64,000 nt of DNA from Georgfuchsia toluolica (lineage in GTDB: Bacteria; Pseudomonadota; Gammaproteobacteria; Burkholderiales; Rhodocyclaceae): assembly GCF_907163265.1 (NCBI RefSeq), contig NZ_CAJQUM010000001.1:1488001-1552000 (forward strand). The letters are read 5' to 3'. Under the pieces are notes generated by a model. That model saw nothing but the letters and a program-made list of their open reading frames with translations, made no database searches and was not told where the DNA came from. Below are positions 1 to 8,255 of this stretch, piece after piece (positions within the stretch are counted from its first letter, which is position 1; each line of letters begins with the position of its first letter). A program made the position numbers and the translations under genes.

Positions 1-226
1 ACAGCCCATTGACAGAGCAGGCGACCTTGGCTAGTAATAAATAATGTAAAAGAATGTAAGCAAGCTCAAGATAATGACTGCCTGGTTAATTCCTCAGGTG
101 GTTATTTTTTGCAACGCAAATGCCAAGTAAACCGATAGAAGATATACGCATGCGAGAAAAAATCTGACTTGATTCACGGCCTCATTGACTACAACAATCA
201 GACTTCTAACGATAACGGAGAACACA
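1..226. other. Leader region upstream of decaheme cytochrome
   Basis: AT-richer stretch without a supportable gene. It should hold the promoter of the cytochrome gene. A purine-rich ribosome binding site (cggag) lies about seven bases before the ATG at 227. I found no perfect FNR palindrome here. Confidence 0.5.
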
Positions 227-3007
227 ATGAAGATCACTGCACTGGCCCGGCTGGGCTTGATAACACTGATGGTCGGCACCTTGGCCGCTTGCAGCGGCGA
301 CAACGGCAGTGACGGTTCCCCCGGCGCAACGGGTGCGCAGGGTCCGGCGGGGCCGGCGGGTCCTCCGGGCAAGGATGCCGGTACCGGCCCAGTTACGCTG
401 GCCAGCAACTCCGCTCCTGTCACTGAGGCTGCCACTGCGGCCTGGGCAGCGCTTGCACCCCAGGTTACAGTGCAAAGCGTTACCATCGCCAGTCCCCCCG
501 TCGTCAATTTCACGGTGATAACTGCTGCTGGCAACCCGGTCGTGGGGCTGGGCAATACATCGCAAAGCGCGACCGCCACAGTGCCCGGCTATGCCAATCT
601 TTCCTTCGCCCTGGCCAAACTGGTCCCCGGCACGGGCACCGCCCCGAGCAGGTGGGTGAGCTACATCGTGACCACAGTGCCAACCAAGAACGCGACCACC
701 GGCGCCATTACCGCCTCGGTTCCGACACGGCCGACCACCGACAATACCGGTACGCTGGTAGATCATGGCGATGGTACTTACACCTATACGTTCTATAGGG
801 ACATCACCAAGGCCAAGGATGACGTTGCGGCAGCGACGCTGACCGCCCCTAACGTTGCCGCGGACCTGGATGATCTGACCTTCGATCCCACCTTGGTCCA
901 TCGTGTGTCAATCCAGCTTTCCGGCAACGCCCCCGGCACCGGCACCAACACGCCTAACGCCGTTCAGGTGACCCCGGGGGTTTTATTGGCCAATCCGGCG
1001 AACGCGATCTATGACTTCACCCCGGCCACCGGCGCAGCCGTAACGGCGTCCGGGCGCGATATCGCCTCGACGCAGAAATGCAATGATTGCCACCAGAACC
1101 TTGGCGGCTTCCCCACTGCCTCGGCGGAAGCTTCCGATGCCACCTTCCATGGCGGCAATCGCAACAAGGTCGAGTACTGCGTGGTCTGCCATACCGAACA
1201 GCGCAAGTACGGGCGGACGGAAGCGGTGGTCCTTGCCGATGGCAATTATGACGGTCTGAGCACCTACCGGATCAACGGCCTCGCGGTCGGAAAGCTGGCC
1301 CCGCATATCCACAAGATCCACATGAGCGAATTCCTGCTAAAAGCCGGCTATAACTATGGGGGCGTCAGGTACGAAGAAGCCTGCAAGTTCCCGCAGGATA
1401 TCCGCAATTGCACCAAGTGCCACGACGGTACGGCCGGCGCGGCAAGCGCCACGGCACAGGGCGACAACTGGAAGAACGTGCCCAACCGTTCGGCCTGCGG
1501 CGCCTGCCATGATGGCATCAATTTCGCGACCGGCGGCGGCGAAACGCTGAATGGAGCCTTTCCTGGCCACGTCGGCGGCGCCAAGGCGGATGATTCGCAA
1601 TGCGCACTATGCCATGATGCGACGACCATCGCGGTAAACCACATACCGGTGACGCCGCCAAACCCGACCAATTCGCTCCTGTTGGGCGGCACCAACTCCA
1701 ATACCAACGCCGCTTGGATCGCGTCAAACACGAGCAACGTGCCAGCAGGCGCGATCAAGGTCACCTATGAAATCAACAGCGTTTCCAAGAATGCGAGCAA
1801 CCAGCCGGTAATGGTCTTCAGGATGCTGCAAAACGGGGTAGCAACACCCTTCAACACTTTCGCGACCGCGACACCGAACCCCGCGACGGGACAGAAGGAA
1901 ATCTGGGACAACTTCATGGGTGCGCCCAGCGTGTACTTCGTGTTCGCCGTGCCGCAGGATGGCATCGCCGCCCCGGCTGATTTCAACGCCTCCGTGTCCA
2001 GCTACCTGCGGAGCCTTTGGAACGGTACCGCCACGGGCACCGGTGCCGGCACCCTGACCGGCCCTGACGCCAACGGCTTCTACACCGCGACCCTTACCGG
2101 CATCACCATACCGGCGAGCGCGGTGATGCTGACCGGCGGCATGGGGTATTCGTACAACGTGAAGTCCACCCTGCCGCTCACGCAGACGAATCTCTCAAAT
2201 TATCCGGTCACGGCCGCGACGGGAAGCGGACTGACCGCGGGCATGCCCAACGCAACGGGCGGCCTGATCGTCGTCGCGCCCGATCAGCAGAAGGTGGCCA
2301 GCGGCTATACCGGGCGCCGGGCGATCGTCGAAGATGCGCGCTGCAACAAGTGCCACCAGGAACTCGGGGTGTTCACTGAAGACAATTTCCACGCCGGACA
2401 GCGCAACGACGGCACGACCTGTTCCTGGTGCCACAATCCGAACAGAACCAGTTCGGGTTGGTCGGCGGACTCTACGAGCTTTGTCCACGCGATCCATGCG
2501 GCAGCGAAGCGCGGGATGGATTTCACTTGGCATGCCTCTTCCACTACCGACGGCTTCTGGAAAATTGGTTATCCGGGCATTCTCAACAAGTGCGAAACCT
2601 GCCATTTGCCCGGCACCTATGACTTCAGCGCCGCCGCATCGGCCGGTGCCCTGCCCAATCGACTGTACCGGACAGTGGCAACGGGTATATTCTCGTCCAC
2701 AGCCAGCGCTTTGTCCTTGTTTGCATTCTCGCCGTACATCACGCTGGACACCGACTATGGCTCGGGTTTCAGCTATAACGCCGGCACACAGGTAATTACC
2801 GCCGCCGCGGGCACGACCTTGGTGAACTCGCCGATTGCAACGGCATGCTTCGCTTGCCACGACAGCACTGTGGCGCAAGCCCACATGAGGGCGAACGGCG
2901 GTTCGCTTTATGCGGGGCGCACTGCAGCTCTTGCTACTACCGAGCAGTGCACGATTTGCCACCTCTCCGGCCAAATTGCGGATATCAAGGCCATGCATGC
3001 GAAGTAG
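227..3007 (+). CDS. OmcA/MtrC-family decaheme c-type cytochrome lipoprotein
   Basis: Predicted outer-surface multiheme cytochrome of about 926 residues that would pass respiratory electrons to extracellular acceptors such as metal oxides. The start at 227 is chosen because it follows a ribosome binding site and opens a lipoprotein signal with lipobox LAAC (Cys22). A short collagen-like Gly-X-Y stretch follows (about residues 28-50). Ten CxxCH heme motifs are visible: five at about residues 285-460 (CNDCH, CVVCH, CTKCH, CGACH, CALCH) and five at about 706-911 (CNKCH, CSWCH, CETCH, CFACH, CTICH). Beta-rich stretches precede each block. This beta/pentaheme/beta/pentaheme plan is that of MtrC and OmcA. 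No MtrA- or MtrB-like partner follows it; anything upstream is outside the window. Family assignment is firm, the substrate is inferred. Confidence 0.93.
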   Translation: MKITALARLGLITLMVGTLAACSGDNGSDGSPGATGAQGPAGPAGPPGKDAGTGPVTLASNSAPVTEAATAAWAALAPQVTVQSVTIASPPVVNFTVITAAGNPVVGLGNTSQSATATVPGYANLSFALAKLVPGTGTAPSRWVSYIVTTVPTKNATTGAITASVPTRPTTDNTGTLVDHGDGTYTYTFYRDITKAKDDVAAATLTAPNVAADLDDLTFDPTLVHRVSIQLSGNAPGTGTNTPNAVQVTPGVLLANPANAIYDFTPATGAAVTASGRDIASTQKCNDCHQNLGGFPTASAEASDATFHGGNRNKVEYCVVCHTEQRKYGRTEAVVLADGNYDGLSTYRINGLAVGKLAPHIHKIHMSEFLLKAGYNYGGVRYEEACKFPQDIRNCTKCHDGTAGAASATAQGDNWKNVPNRSACGACHDGINFATGGGETLNGAFPGHVGGAKADDSQCALCHDATTIAVNHIPVTPPNPTNSLLLGGTNSNTNAAWIASNTSNVPAGAIKVTYEINSVSKNASNQPVMVFRMLQNGVATPFNTFATATPNPATGQKEIWDNFMGAPSVYFVFAVPQDGIAAPADFNASVSSYLRSLWNGTATGTGAGTLTGPDANGFYTATLTGITIPASAVMLTGGMGYSYNVKSTLPLTQTNLSNYPVTAATGSGLTAGMPNATGGLIVVAPDQQKVASGYTGRRAIVEDARCNKCHQELGVFTEDNFHAGQRNDGTTCSWCHNPNRTSSGWSADSTSFVHAIHAAAKRGMDFTWHASSTTDGFWKIGYPGILNKCETCHLPGTYDFSAAASAGALPNRLYRTVATGIFSSTASALSLFAFSPYITLDTDYGSGFSYNAGTQVITAAAGTTLVNSPIATACFACHDSTVAQAHMRANGGSLYAGRTAALATTEQCTICHLSGQIADIKAMHAK

Positions 3008-3022
3008 TCGATCGTGAAAAAA

Positions 3023-3100
3023 GCCGGGCACGGTTCGCCGTGCCCCGGCAACAGCGCCAAAAGCTAACCCGGATGCGATAATGTATCCGGGTTATTTTTT
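3023..3100 (+). terminator. Double hairpin terminator after the cytochrome gene
   Basis: Two stem-loops follow the stop codon. The first (3023-3049) pairs gccgggcacgg with a near-perfect partner around a ttcg loop. The second (3066-3093) pairs aacccggat with atccgggtt and runs into a T-tract, which makes it the likely intrinsic terminator. The cytochrome gene therefore appears to end its transcript here. Confidence 0.8.
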
Positions 3101-3153
3101 GTCAAGACAAGACTGCCTGAATTAAAACGCAAGTTCATTCAAAAGGAAATTTT

Positions 3154-3573
3154 ATGAAATATCATTTTATCTCTGTCGCCTTGGCTGCTGCGACAGTACT
3201 GTCGCTGGGCGTTACCCCGTCCTTTGCCGACAACAAGGCAGATGCGCCGCAGGCAGCAACCAGCAAGACCAAAGCGAGCCCAAATAGCGTCGTGAGCGAG
3301 ACCAAGCGCAAACCCGTCGCAAAGGTCAAGCTTGTCGACATCAACAGCGCTGAAAAAAAGGAGTTGATGACGCTTCCGGGTATCAGTGACACGGAAGCCG
3401 ACAAGATCATCGCCGGCCGGCCTTACCTCACCAAGGCCCATCTCACAACCCGCAACATCGTATCGCGTGCGGTCTACGAGAAGCTCAAGACCCTGGTGAT
3501 CGCCAAGCAGAACAAAGCTACAGCCGCGAAAGTTGCAGAGATGCAGAAACAGGCGGAGAAGAAGAAGCACTGA
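3154..3573 (+). CDS. Secreted ComEA-like helix-hairpin-helix protein
   Basis: Small exported protein of 139 residues with a Sec signal peptide (hydrophobic segment ending near SFADNKAD). A single ComEA-type helix-hairpin-helix domain (about residues 63-115) begins VDINSAEKKELMTLPGI and is followed by a second helical hairpin. Such domains bind DNA without sequence preference, and in ComEA they serve DNA uptake. The C-terminus is a Lys/Gln-rich helix. A good ribosome binding site (aaagga) precedes the ATG. No other competence gene is adjacent, so a role in DNA uptake is only inferred. The gene is flanked by terminators and looks monocistronic. Confidence 0.8.
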   Translation: MKYHFISVALAAATVLSLGVTPSFADNKADAPQAATSKTKASPNSVVSETKRKPVAKVKLVDINSAEKKELMTLPGISDTEADKIIAGRPYLTKAHLTTRNIVSRAVYEKLKTLVIAKQNKATAAKVAEMQKQAEKKKH

Positions 3574-3586
3574 CCGATATGGAATC

Positions 3587-3610
3587 AAAGGCAGATCGCA
3601 ATCTGCCTTT
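3587..3610. terminator. Bidirectional terminator between comEA-like gene and gspB
   Basis: Perfect inverted repeat aaaggcagat / atctgccttt with a cgca loop lies between two convergent genes. The A and T runs on its flanks suit termination in both directions. Confidence 0.75.
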
Positions 3611-3624
3611 GTGTAAAACAGGGA

Positions 3625-4323
3625 CTAGCGCACGCCGTGCCGAAAGCGGTAGCCCTTGTAGTTCATGATCATGCCTTCCGGCGTTATCTGCTCCAGCATC
3701 AGGCCCGGTATAAGGTAATCGCCTTCCCGCAACATCCGATCATTGATGCCCAACAGACGCTCTTTGGATGTGCGTGAATAGGCATGGACCGTAATCGTCA
3801 TTTTCGGGATTTCCTGCTGGATCGATAGTGGCAATTCTGCCATAGTCATCACTGTTTGCTCTTGAGTAGTAGCGGCAGCGGCGGACACCTCAGGCTTTCC
3901 GGCCGCAGATGGCGGAACAGAGACCGCGATTGGGTTGGGAGGCTGTGCGACAGGGGCCGGAAGCGTTGCCGTCGCAGGTTTCTGCGCCGGTATCTCCTGT
4001 TCCGAATGCAAGGGCGATTGCGCTTGCACCGAGGCTGGAGATGGGGGCGGATTTGATTCTGGTAGTGTCATCGCTACAGGTGGCCTTGCCGCTTGAACAA
4101 CCATTGCCGATGCCGGAATTGAAGCCGGTTGTTCGCCCTGCCACGGACGCAAAGCGCCGATCACGATGCCGGCAGTTATCAGCAGCACAGCCAGCAGAAC
4201 ATGAAACTTCGACAAGCGACGTTCGGACACTGCCGCCGTTAGCTGCGGTGCCAGCAGTGTCGGCGCCACCCCGCGCCGGCGCTGCTGGTCGGATTTCTTG
4301 AGAGCATCGAGGATATATGACAT
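3625..4323 (-). CDS. gspB: General secretion pathway protein B
   Basis: GspB of 232 residues, the inner-membrane partner of the ExeA/GspA ATPase that helps place the type II secretion secretin through the peptidoglycan. The start at 4323 gives the characteristic opening MSYILDALKKSDQQRRRG. A single membrane segment (about residues 41-60) is followed by a Pro/Ala-rich periplasmic linker. The conserved GspB C-terminal domain (MTITVHAYS, RMLREGDYL, YKGYRF) closes the protein. It starts just after the exeA stop codon, so the two are co-transcribed and probably co-translated. Longer upstream starts would overlap exeA and lack family support. Confidence 0.9.
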   Translation of the reverse strand: MSYILDALKKSDQQRRRGVAPTLLAPQLTAAVSERRLSKFHVLLAVLLITAGIVIGALRPWQGEQPASIPASAMVVQAARPPVAMTLPESNPPPSPASVQAQSPLHSEQEIPAQKPATATLPAPVAQPPNPIAVSVPPSAAGKPEVSAAAATTQEQTVMTMAELPLSIQQEIPKMTITVHAYSRTSKERLLGINDRMLREGDYLIPGLMLEQITPEGMIMNYKGYRFRHGVR

Positions 4324-4325
4324 GC

Positions 4326-5969
4326 CTACTTTTTCCCTTGCCCGGGAGTGAGTTGCGGCGCCGCTTGATCGGATAACGCACTCAAGCGGATCAGGGTCTG
4401 CGGTCCGATAACCCCGTCGGGTATCAATCCCTGAGCAAGTTGGAACTGCCTGATCCGCCGCGTCATGGCATCGTCGAACACAGGCTCCCCGCTGGTCTGC
4501 GCGGCGCTGCCTTGCCCCTTTGGGAGCATCTGGCTTAGCCATGCTACCGCCGCACCGCGTTCACCGAACCGGATATGTTCCTGGACTTGCGGGGGCATGC
4601 GCCACATAACGGTGTAGTGTCCGGACCATTGGTCTGCCAAGGCTTCCAGCGCTATTGTCCTGCTTTTGCCTCCGACTGCAAGGGTGGCCGTGTTGCCGTT
4701 AAGCCGGGTCAGCGTGACATAGAACTCTTGGCCTTGCTCATCCTTCATGTGCATCACCGCGGGCAGATTCATTTCGCGCAGTTCCCCCAGTCCGCCGCGC
4801 GCCACACGACAGTGCAAGCCTGCCCTTGTGGCCTGCTGGCAGGCATCCCCGCCCTCATAGTCCATTTTCCATGTCTGGAATAGCGCTGCATAAGCCATCG
4901 ACCTGCTGTTCGTGCGCGGCACGCTTTGCGGCCATGCCAGCACCTGCGCTGGTTTTTCAGCCACCGGCGCAGTTGGGGTCGAGCCAGCCGCGTCCAGCTT
5001 TGCCGCCGGTGTTGCCGCGGCTCTTACAGTCGCGGGCGTTACTGCCGCAGTCTTGCTGTCATGCTGTGTCCACCGATAGGCACCAAGTGCCAGTGCGCCG
5101 CTTGTTGCAATCAACAGTGCCGCTACAGCGGTGCGCCACAGGGTGCGCCTGTGCACCGTTCGCTGCCCGAACACTTCACGTGCTGCCTGAGCAAGAGTCG
5201 CATGATCCACCCGCTCCTTTCCTTGCGTGTAGGTTCCCAGCAGCGCCCGGTCGCAAAGCACGTTGATGATCCGCGGTACGCCCTTGCTCAGGCGATACAG
5301 TTGGCCCATGAGCGCCTTGGGGAAAATCTGCCGTTGGTTGCCCGATACGTCGAGGCGATGTTGCACGTATGCGGCTACCTCGGACTTGGCCAGAGCTCCC
5401 AGGTGATAGCGCGCGACGATGCGTTGCGCGAGCTGCCGCAATCCAGGCCGATCGAGCATCTCCGCCAGTTCCGGCTGACCCAGCAGGATGATCTGCAGCA
5501 GCTTGCGCTGATTGGTTTCAAGATTGGTAAGCAGACGCATCTGCTCCAGAACTTCGGCGGAAAGATTCTGCGCTTCATCAATGATCAGCACCGTGTGCCG
5601 GCCCTTGGCATTGGCATCGAGCAGGTAAGCATTGATGCAATCAACGAATACGCCGATGCTGGTGTTTCCGGGCGGGCTGGCGATGCCCAATTCCAGGCAA
5701 ACAACAGAGAGCAATTCCTCCACAGTCAGCTTGGGATTAAAGACATAGGCCACATCGCAGGAGTCGGGAATTTGCTCGATCAGGCAGCGGCACACGGTGG
5801 TCTTGCCCGCCCCGACCTCACCCGTGAGCAGCACGAATCCACCATCCCCGTTCACGCCATAAAGCAGATGCGCGAGCGCCTCTTGATGGCCCCGCGTCAT
5901 ATAAAGATAGCGCGGGTCTGGCGCTATGGAGAAAGGTGCTTCGGTTAAGCCAAAGTAACTCAGATACAT
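4326..5969 (-). CDS. exeA: ExeA/GspA-family AAA ATPase with peptidoglycan-binding domain
   Basis: ATPase of 547 residues acting with GspB in type II secretion assembly. The start at 5969 gives MYLSYFGLTEAPFSIAPDPR, the standard family N-terminus, although no clear ribosome binding site precedes it. Walker A is TGEVGAGKT and Walker B is LIIDEAQ. A transmembrane segment (about residue 275) leads to a periplasmic part. That part ends with a peptidoglycan-binding repeat (IRFGERGAAVAWL and VFDDAMTRRIRQFQ to DGVIGPQT). It is the first gene of the exeA-gspB pair and is divergent from the radical SAM locus. No core gsp genes lie in the window. Confidence 0.92.
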   Translation of the reverse strand: MYLSYFGLTEAPFSIAPDPRYLYMTRGHQEALAHLLYGVNGDGGFVLLTGEVGAGKTTVCRCLIEQIPDSCDVAYVFNPKLTVEELLSVVCLELGIASPPGNTSIGVFVDCINAYLLDANAKGRHTVLIIDEAQNLSAEVLEQMRLLTNLETNQRKLLQIILLGQPELAEMLDRPGLRQLAQRIVARYHLGALAKSEVAAYVQHRLDVSGNQRQIFPKALMGQLYRLSKGVPRIINVLCDRALLGTYTQGKERVDHATLAQAAREVFGQRTVHRRTLWRTAVAALLIATSGALALGAYRWTQHDSKTAAVTPATVRAAATPAAKLDAAGSTPTAPVAEKPAQVLAWPQSVPRTNSRSMAYAALFQTWKMDYEGGDACQQATRAGLHCRVARGGLGELREMNLPAVMHMKDEQGQEFYVTLTRLNGNTATLAVGGKSRTIALEALADQWSGHYTVMWRMPPQVQEHIRFGERGAAVAWLSQMLPKGQGSAAQTSGEPVFDDAMTRRIRQFQLAQGLIPDGVIGPQTLIRLSALSDQAAPQLTPGQGKK

Positions 5970-6181
5970 GGATGGGATCGAGGAACCGGCAACTGGCGGA
6001 AATTGATCAAAATAAAAGCGCCCTGTCTGATGCTTTGGCTGACGTGGATTTAAGTATACCTTGATTGATCCACTGAAGATTCCCGATAAACCGCGTATCC
6101 CTGCTGCCTGGCAGACGCGTGATATGGTCTTGGTGATATAGAATCGCACGCGAATAATCGGGAAAACAAAATTCATCCTCC
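5970..6181. promoter_or_regulatory. Divergent promoter region between exeA and radical SAM locus
   Basis: An AT-richer, apparently non-coding stretch that must carry the promoters for exeA (minus) and the radical SAM locus (plus). The direction change is the only firm evidence. I cannot assign -35/-10 boxes confidently. Confidence 0.45.
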
Positions 6182-6310
6182 ATGACTGCCCACCTCTCCG
6201 CCTGCCTGCGTTCCCGCATCGTCGCGCCCAGCGTGGCCGCGGCCTGGCTGCGTTTTGGCGTCATCGCCGCGCACAAGACCGGCCCTCCGCTCCTCCCTGC
6301 CGCCGTCTGA
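6182..6310 (+). CDS. Possible 42-residue peptide upstream of radical SAM gene
   Basis: Short open frame beginning ATG ACT GCC CAC and ending TGA, 59 bases before the radical SAM start. The encoded peptide begins MTAHLSACLRSRIVAPS and ends GPPLLPAAV, with one Cys and two Trp/Phe positions that could be modified. Its place directly before a SPASM-type radical SAM enzyme is where a modified-peptide precursor often sits. Against it, no Shine-Dalgarno sequence precedes the ATG and the GC-rich composition can open a frame by chance. I do not recognise a precursor family. Confidence 0.3.
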   Translation: MTAHLSACLRSRIVAPSVAAAWLRFGVIAAHKTGPPLLPAAV

Positions 6311-6369
6311 CCCCTGCCGCCGCAATGCCCTGCATCGCGGCTCAGTTTTTTGGCCCGGAGGAGAAAACC

Positions 6370-7545
6370 TTGCCTACCCATACTCTTGAAGCCATACGTC
6401 CGGCGCCCGCGCCGGACTCGGATATCGATCCCATTGCCGGCAACCGCGTCGAACTGCAACTGCTGACGACACTCAAATGCAACCTGAAATGTACCTACTG
6501 TTCGCTCGGCGTAGGCGAGGTGCTGGGTTCACAGACCGAGCTCAAATATGACATCGACCAGTTGGCCGCCTTCGTCGAAAAACATCTCGCCGGCAAGGAA
6601 ATCTACGTCACCTTCTACGGCGGCGAACCCACGCTCAACCAGAAAATGATGCAGCAGGTGATGCGGCGTTTCCCCGAATTCCGTTACCAGCTCCAGACCA
6701 ATGGCACGCTGCTTGACGATCTGCCCGACTGGATGTTGGCGCGCTTCTCCAACATCCTGGTGTCCATAGATGGTGGCGAACAGACGACGGACGATTACCG
6801 CGGCCGCGGTATCTGGCGCAAGGTCATCCGCAACCTTGGCCACATCCATGAGCGCGTCGGCGGCACCATCACCGCGCGCGTCACCTGGGGCAACCCGGAC
6901 ACAAGCTTCGAGGAACTGGACGAACTGGCGACCGCCATCGAAGCCGTCGACTATCTTTACTGGCAGTTTGTCGCCGATGAAATGTACGGCGGCGACTCGC
7001 TGGAGAAGCGCAAAGCGGTGCTGGTACGGCTAATCGACAAGTTCTTCTCGCGCACTGACACGCTCTACCCGCTGGTGCCGCTGATGGGCATCGTGCGCAA
7101 CAAGGTGCTGCCGACGCGCGGCCGTGAACTGTATGCCGGGCTGACCCAGTGCCGGGTATCCACCCACCTCGTCAATGTCATGCCGAACGGCGAGATATTC
7201 CCCTGCCCCGACATGATGTATGCCGCGGAGATGAAGATGGGCGAAATCCAGAGCAACTGGTTGAAGAAGAGTCCCTTGCAGCCCACCACCTCCATGCCCT
7301 GCGAGGGCTGCGAAGCCTTTTCCTGGTGCCGCTGCAACTGCATGAAGAATCTTTACCTGGGCTACGTCAAGAATGACGAGCGCTATCGCCGCAACGTAGT
7401 GGAACCAATCTGCGAACTGGTCAAATTTATCGGCCGCGAAGTCGATCGGCATGATCCGCATGGCTGGTTCTCGCGCCTGGCGCTGTCGGTAAGAAAGCAG
7501 ATCACCGATGCCGAGATTTACGAATATGTCGAAATTATGCCTTAG
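6370..7545 (+). CDS. Radical SAM/SPASM domain protein
   Basis: Radical S-adenosylmethionine enzyme of 391 residues. The N-terminal cluster motif is CNLKCTYC (CxxxCxxC), followed by FYGGEPTLN, QTNGTLL and SIDGG. The C-terminal SPASM-like region has Cys in the pattern QCRV, GEIFPCPD, CEGCEAFSWCRCNC and a late ICEL, enough for auxiliary iron-sulfur clusters. TTG at 6370 is preferred because a strong ggaggag lies seven bases upstream; an in-frame ATG at 6325 lacks one. SPASM enzymes commonly modify ribosomal peptides or mature other enzymes, but the substrate here is unknown. It stands alone between exeA and the convergent sspB. Confidence 0.85.
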   Translation: MPTHTLEAIRPAPAPDSDIDPIAGNRVELQLLTTLKCNLKCTYCSLGVGEVLGSQTELKYDIDQLAAFVEKHLAGKEIYVTFYGGEPTLNQKMMQQVMRRFPEFRYQLQTNGTLLDDLPDWMLARFSNILVSIDGGEQTTDDYRGRGIWRKVIRNLGHIHERVGGTITARVTWGNPDTSFEELDELATAIEAVDYLYWQFVADEMYGGDSLEKRKAVLVRLIDKFFSRTDTLYPLVPLMGIVRNKVLPTRGRELYAGLTQCRVSTHLVNVMPNGEIFPCPDMMYAAEMKMGEIQSNWLKKSPLQPTTSMPCEGCEAFSWCRCNCMKNLYLGYVKNDERYRRNVVEPICELVKFIGREVDRHDPHGWFSRLALSVRKQITDAEIYEYVEIMP

Positions 7546-7700
7546 CGCGATAGAGCGTAAAACGAAATGATTTGTTTCCTATCGAGCGTAGCGAGCTGGT
7601 AGTCACCTCCCTCGCGGGGCGAGGTAGGGGGGCGGGCCTTCATGCTTTTGCGCCCTTTCATGCCCTGATGTGGCACGCGACCATGCGCGTTAGGCGCAAT
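7546..7700. other. Intergenic stretch between convergent radical SAM and sspB genes
   Basis: No gene supported. It contains a small hairpin-prone motif (cctccctcgcggggcgagg, about 7607-7625) related in composition to other intergenic C/T-rich hairpins in this window. Confidence 0.4.
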
Positions 7701-8132
7701 CTATTTGATGCGCGTCAGATGCGAGCGACCGCCTGCCAGTGGTTTTGGATCAGGCGGGTCATCAGGCGCTGGGGGATTCGCTAACGGCGCCTGCCCATGT
7801 TCCGCAGATGCCGTCCCCACAGACGCGACATCGAAAGCCATGCCCTGCCCGTTCTCGCGGGCGTAGATCGCCAGAACAGCATCAACTGGTACCAACACCG
7901 AAAACACGGCGCCGCTGAAACGGGCCTGAAACCGGATTTCTTCATTGCCCAGCATCAACTGGTTGGTCGCCGCCGAGCCGACGTTGAGAACGATCTGCCC
8001 GTCGCGCACATGCTCGCGCGGCACGCGCGAACGACTATCCACCGCCACTTGCAGGTAGGGTGTAAAGCCCTGATCCAGACACCATTCGTGGATGGCGCGG
8101 ATCAGGTAGGGCTTGGTGGAGGGCAGGGTCAA
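7701..8132 (-). CDS. sspB: ClpXP protease specificity-enhancing factor
   Basis: SspB of 143 residues, the adaptor that delivers ssrA-tagged proteins to ClpXP. The N-terminal fold matches the family (TKPYLIRAIHEWCLDQGFTPYL, VPREHVRDGQIVLNVG, ARFSGAVFSVLVPVDAVLAIYARENGQGM). An acidic/Pro flexible linker leads to a short basic C-terminal tail (RSHLTRIK), the place where SspB binds ClpX. It is the last gene of the petABC-sspA-sspB run, a conserved betaproteobacterial arrangement, though a 123-base gap holding a hairpin repeat separates it from sspA. Confidence 0.93.
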   Translation of the reverse strand: MTLPSTKPYLIRAIHEWCLDQGFTPYLQVAVDSRSRVPREHVRDGQIVLNVGSAATNQLMLGNEEIRFQARFSGAVFSVLVPVDAVLAIYARENGQGMAFDVASVGTASAEHGQAPLANPPAPDDPPDPKPLAGGRSHLTRIK

Positions 8133-8160
8133 GACGATAAAGTCGCGCAGCGACTCACGA

Positions 8161-8210
8161 AGTTCCCCTCTCCCCCCGTGGGAGAGGGGCTAGGGGTGAG
8201 GGAGAAAAGG
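8161..8210. repeat. C/T-rich intergenic hairpin repeat
   Basis: Inverted repeat with arms cccctctccc (8165-8174) and gggagagggg (8180-8189), followed by a purine-rich tail taggggtgagggag. The same word family recurs near 24290 and 33310. Its position between sspA and sspB could reduce or process the transcript. Confidence 0.6.
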
Positions 8211-8255
8211 CAACCATTGTCGAGATGGTGCCGTGAGCAGGAAAATGCATCGCGT

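Noticed and set aside
7671-7686. TGGCACG-like sigma-54 promoter word
   Set aside because: The -12 part reads CATGC rather than TTGC, and it points into the 3' end of the convergent sspB.
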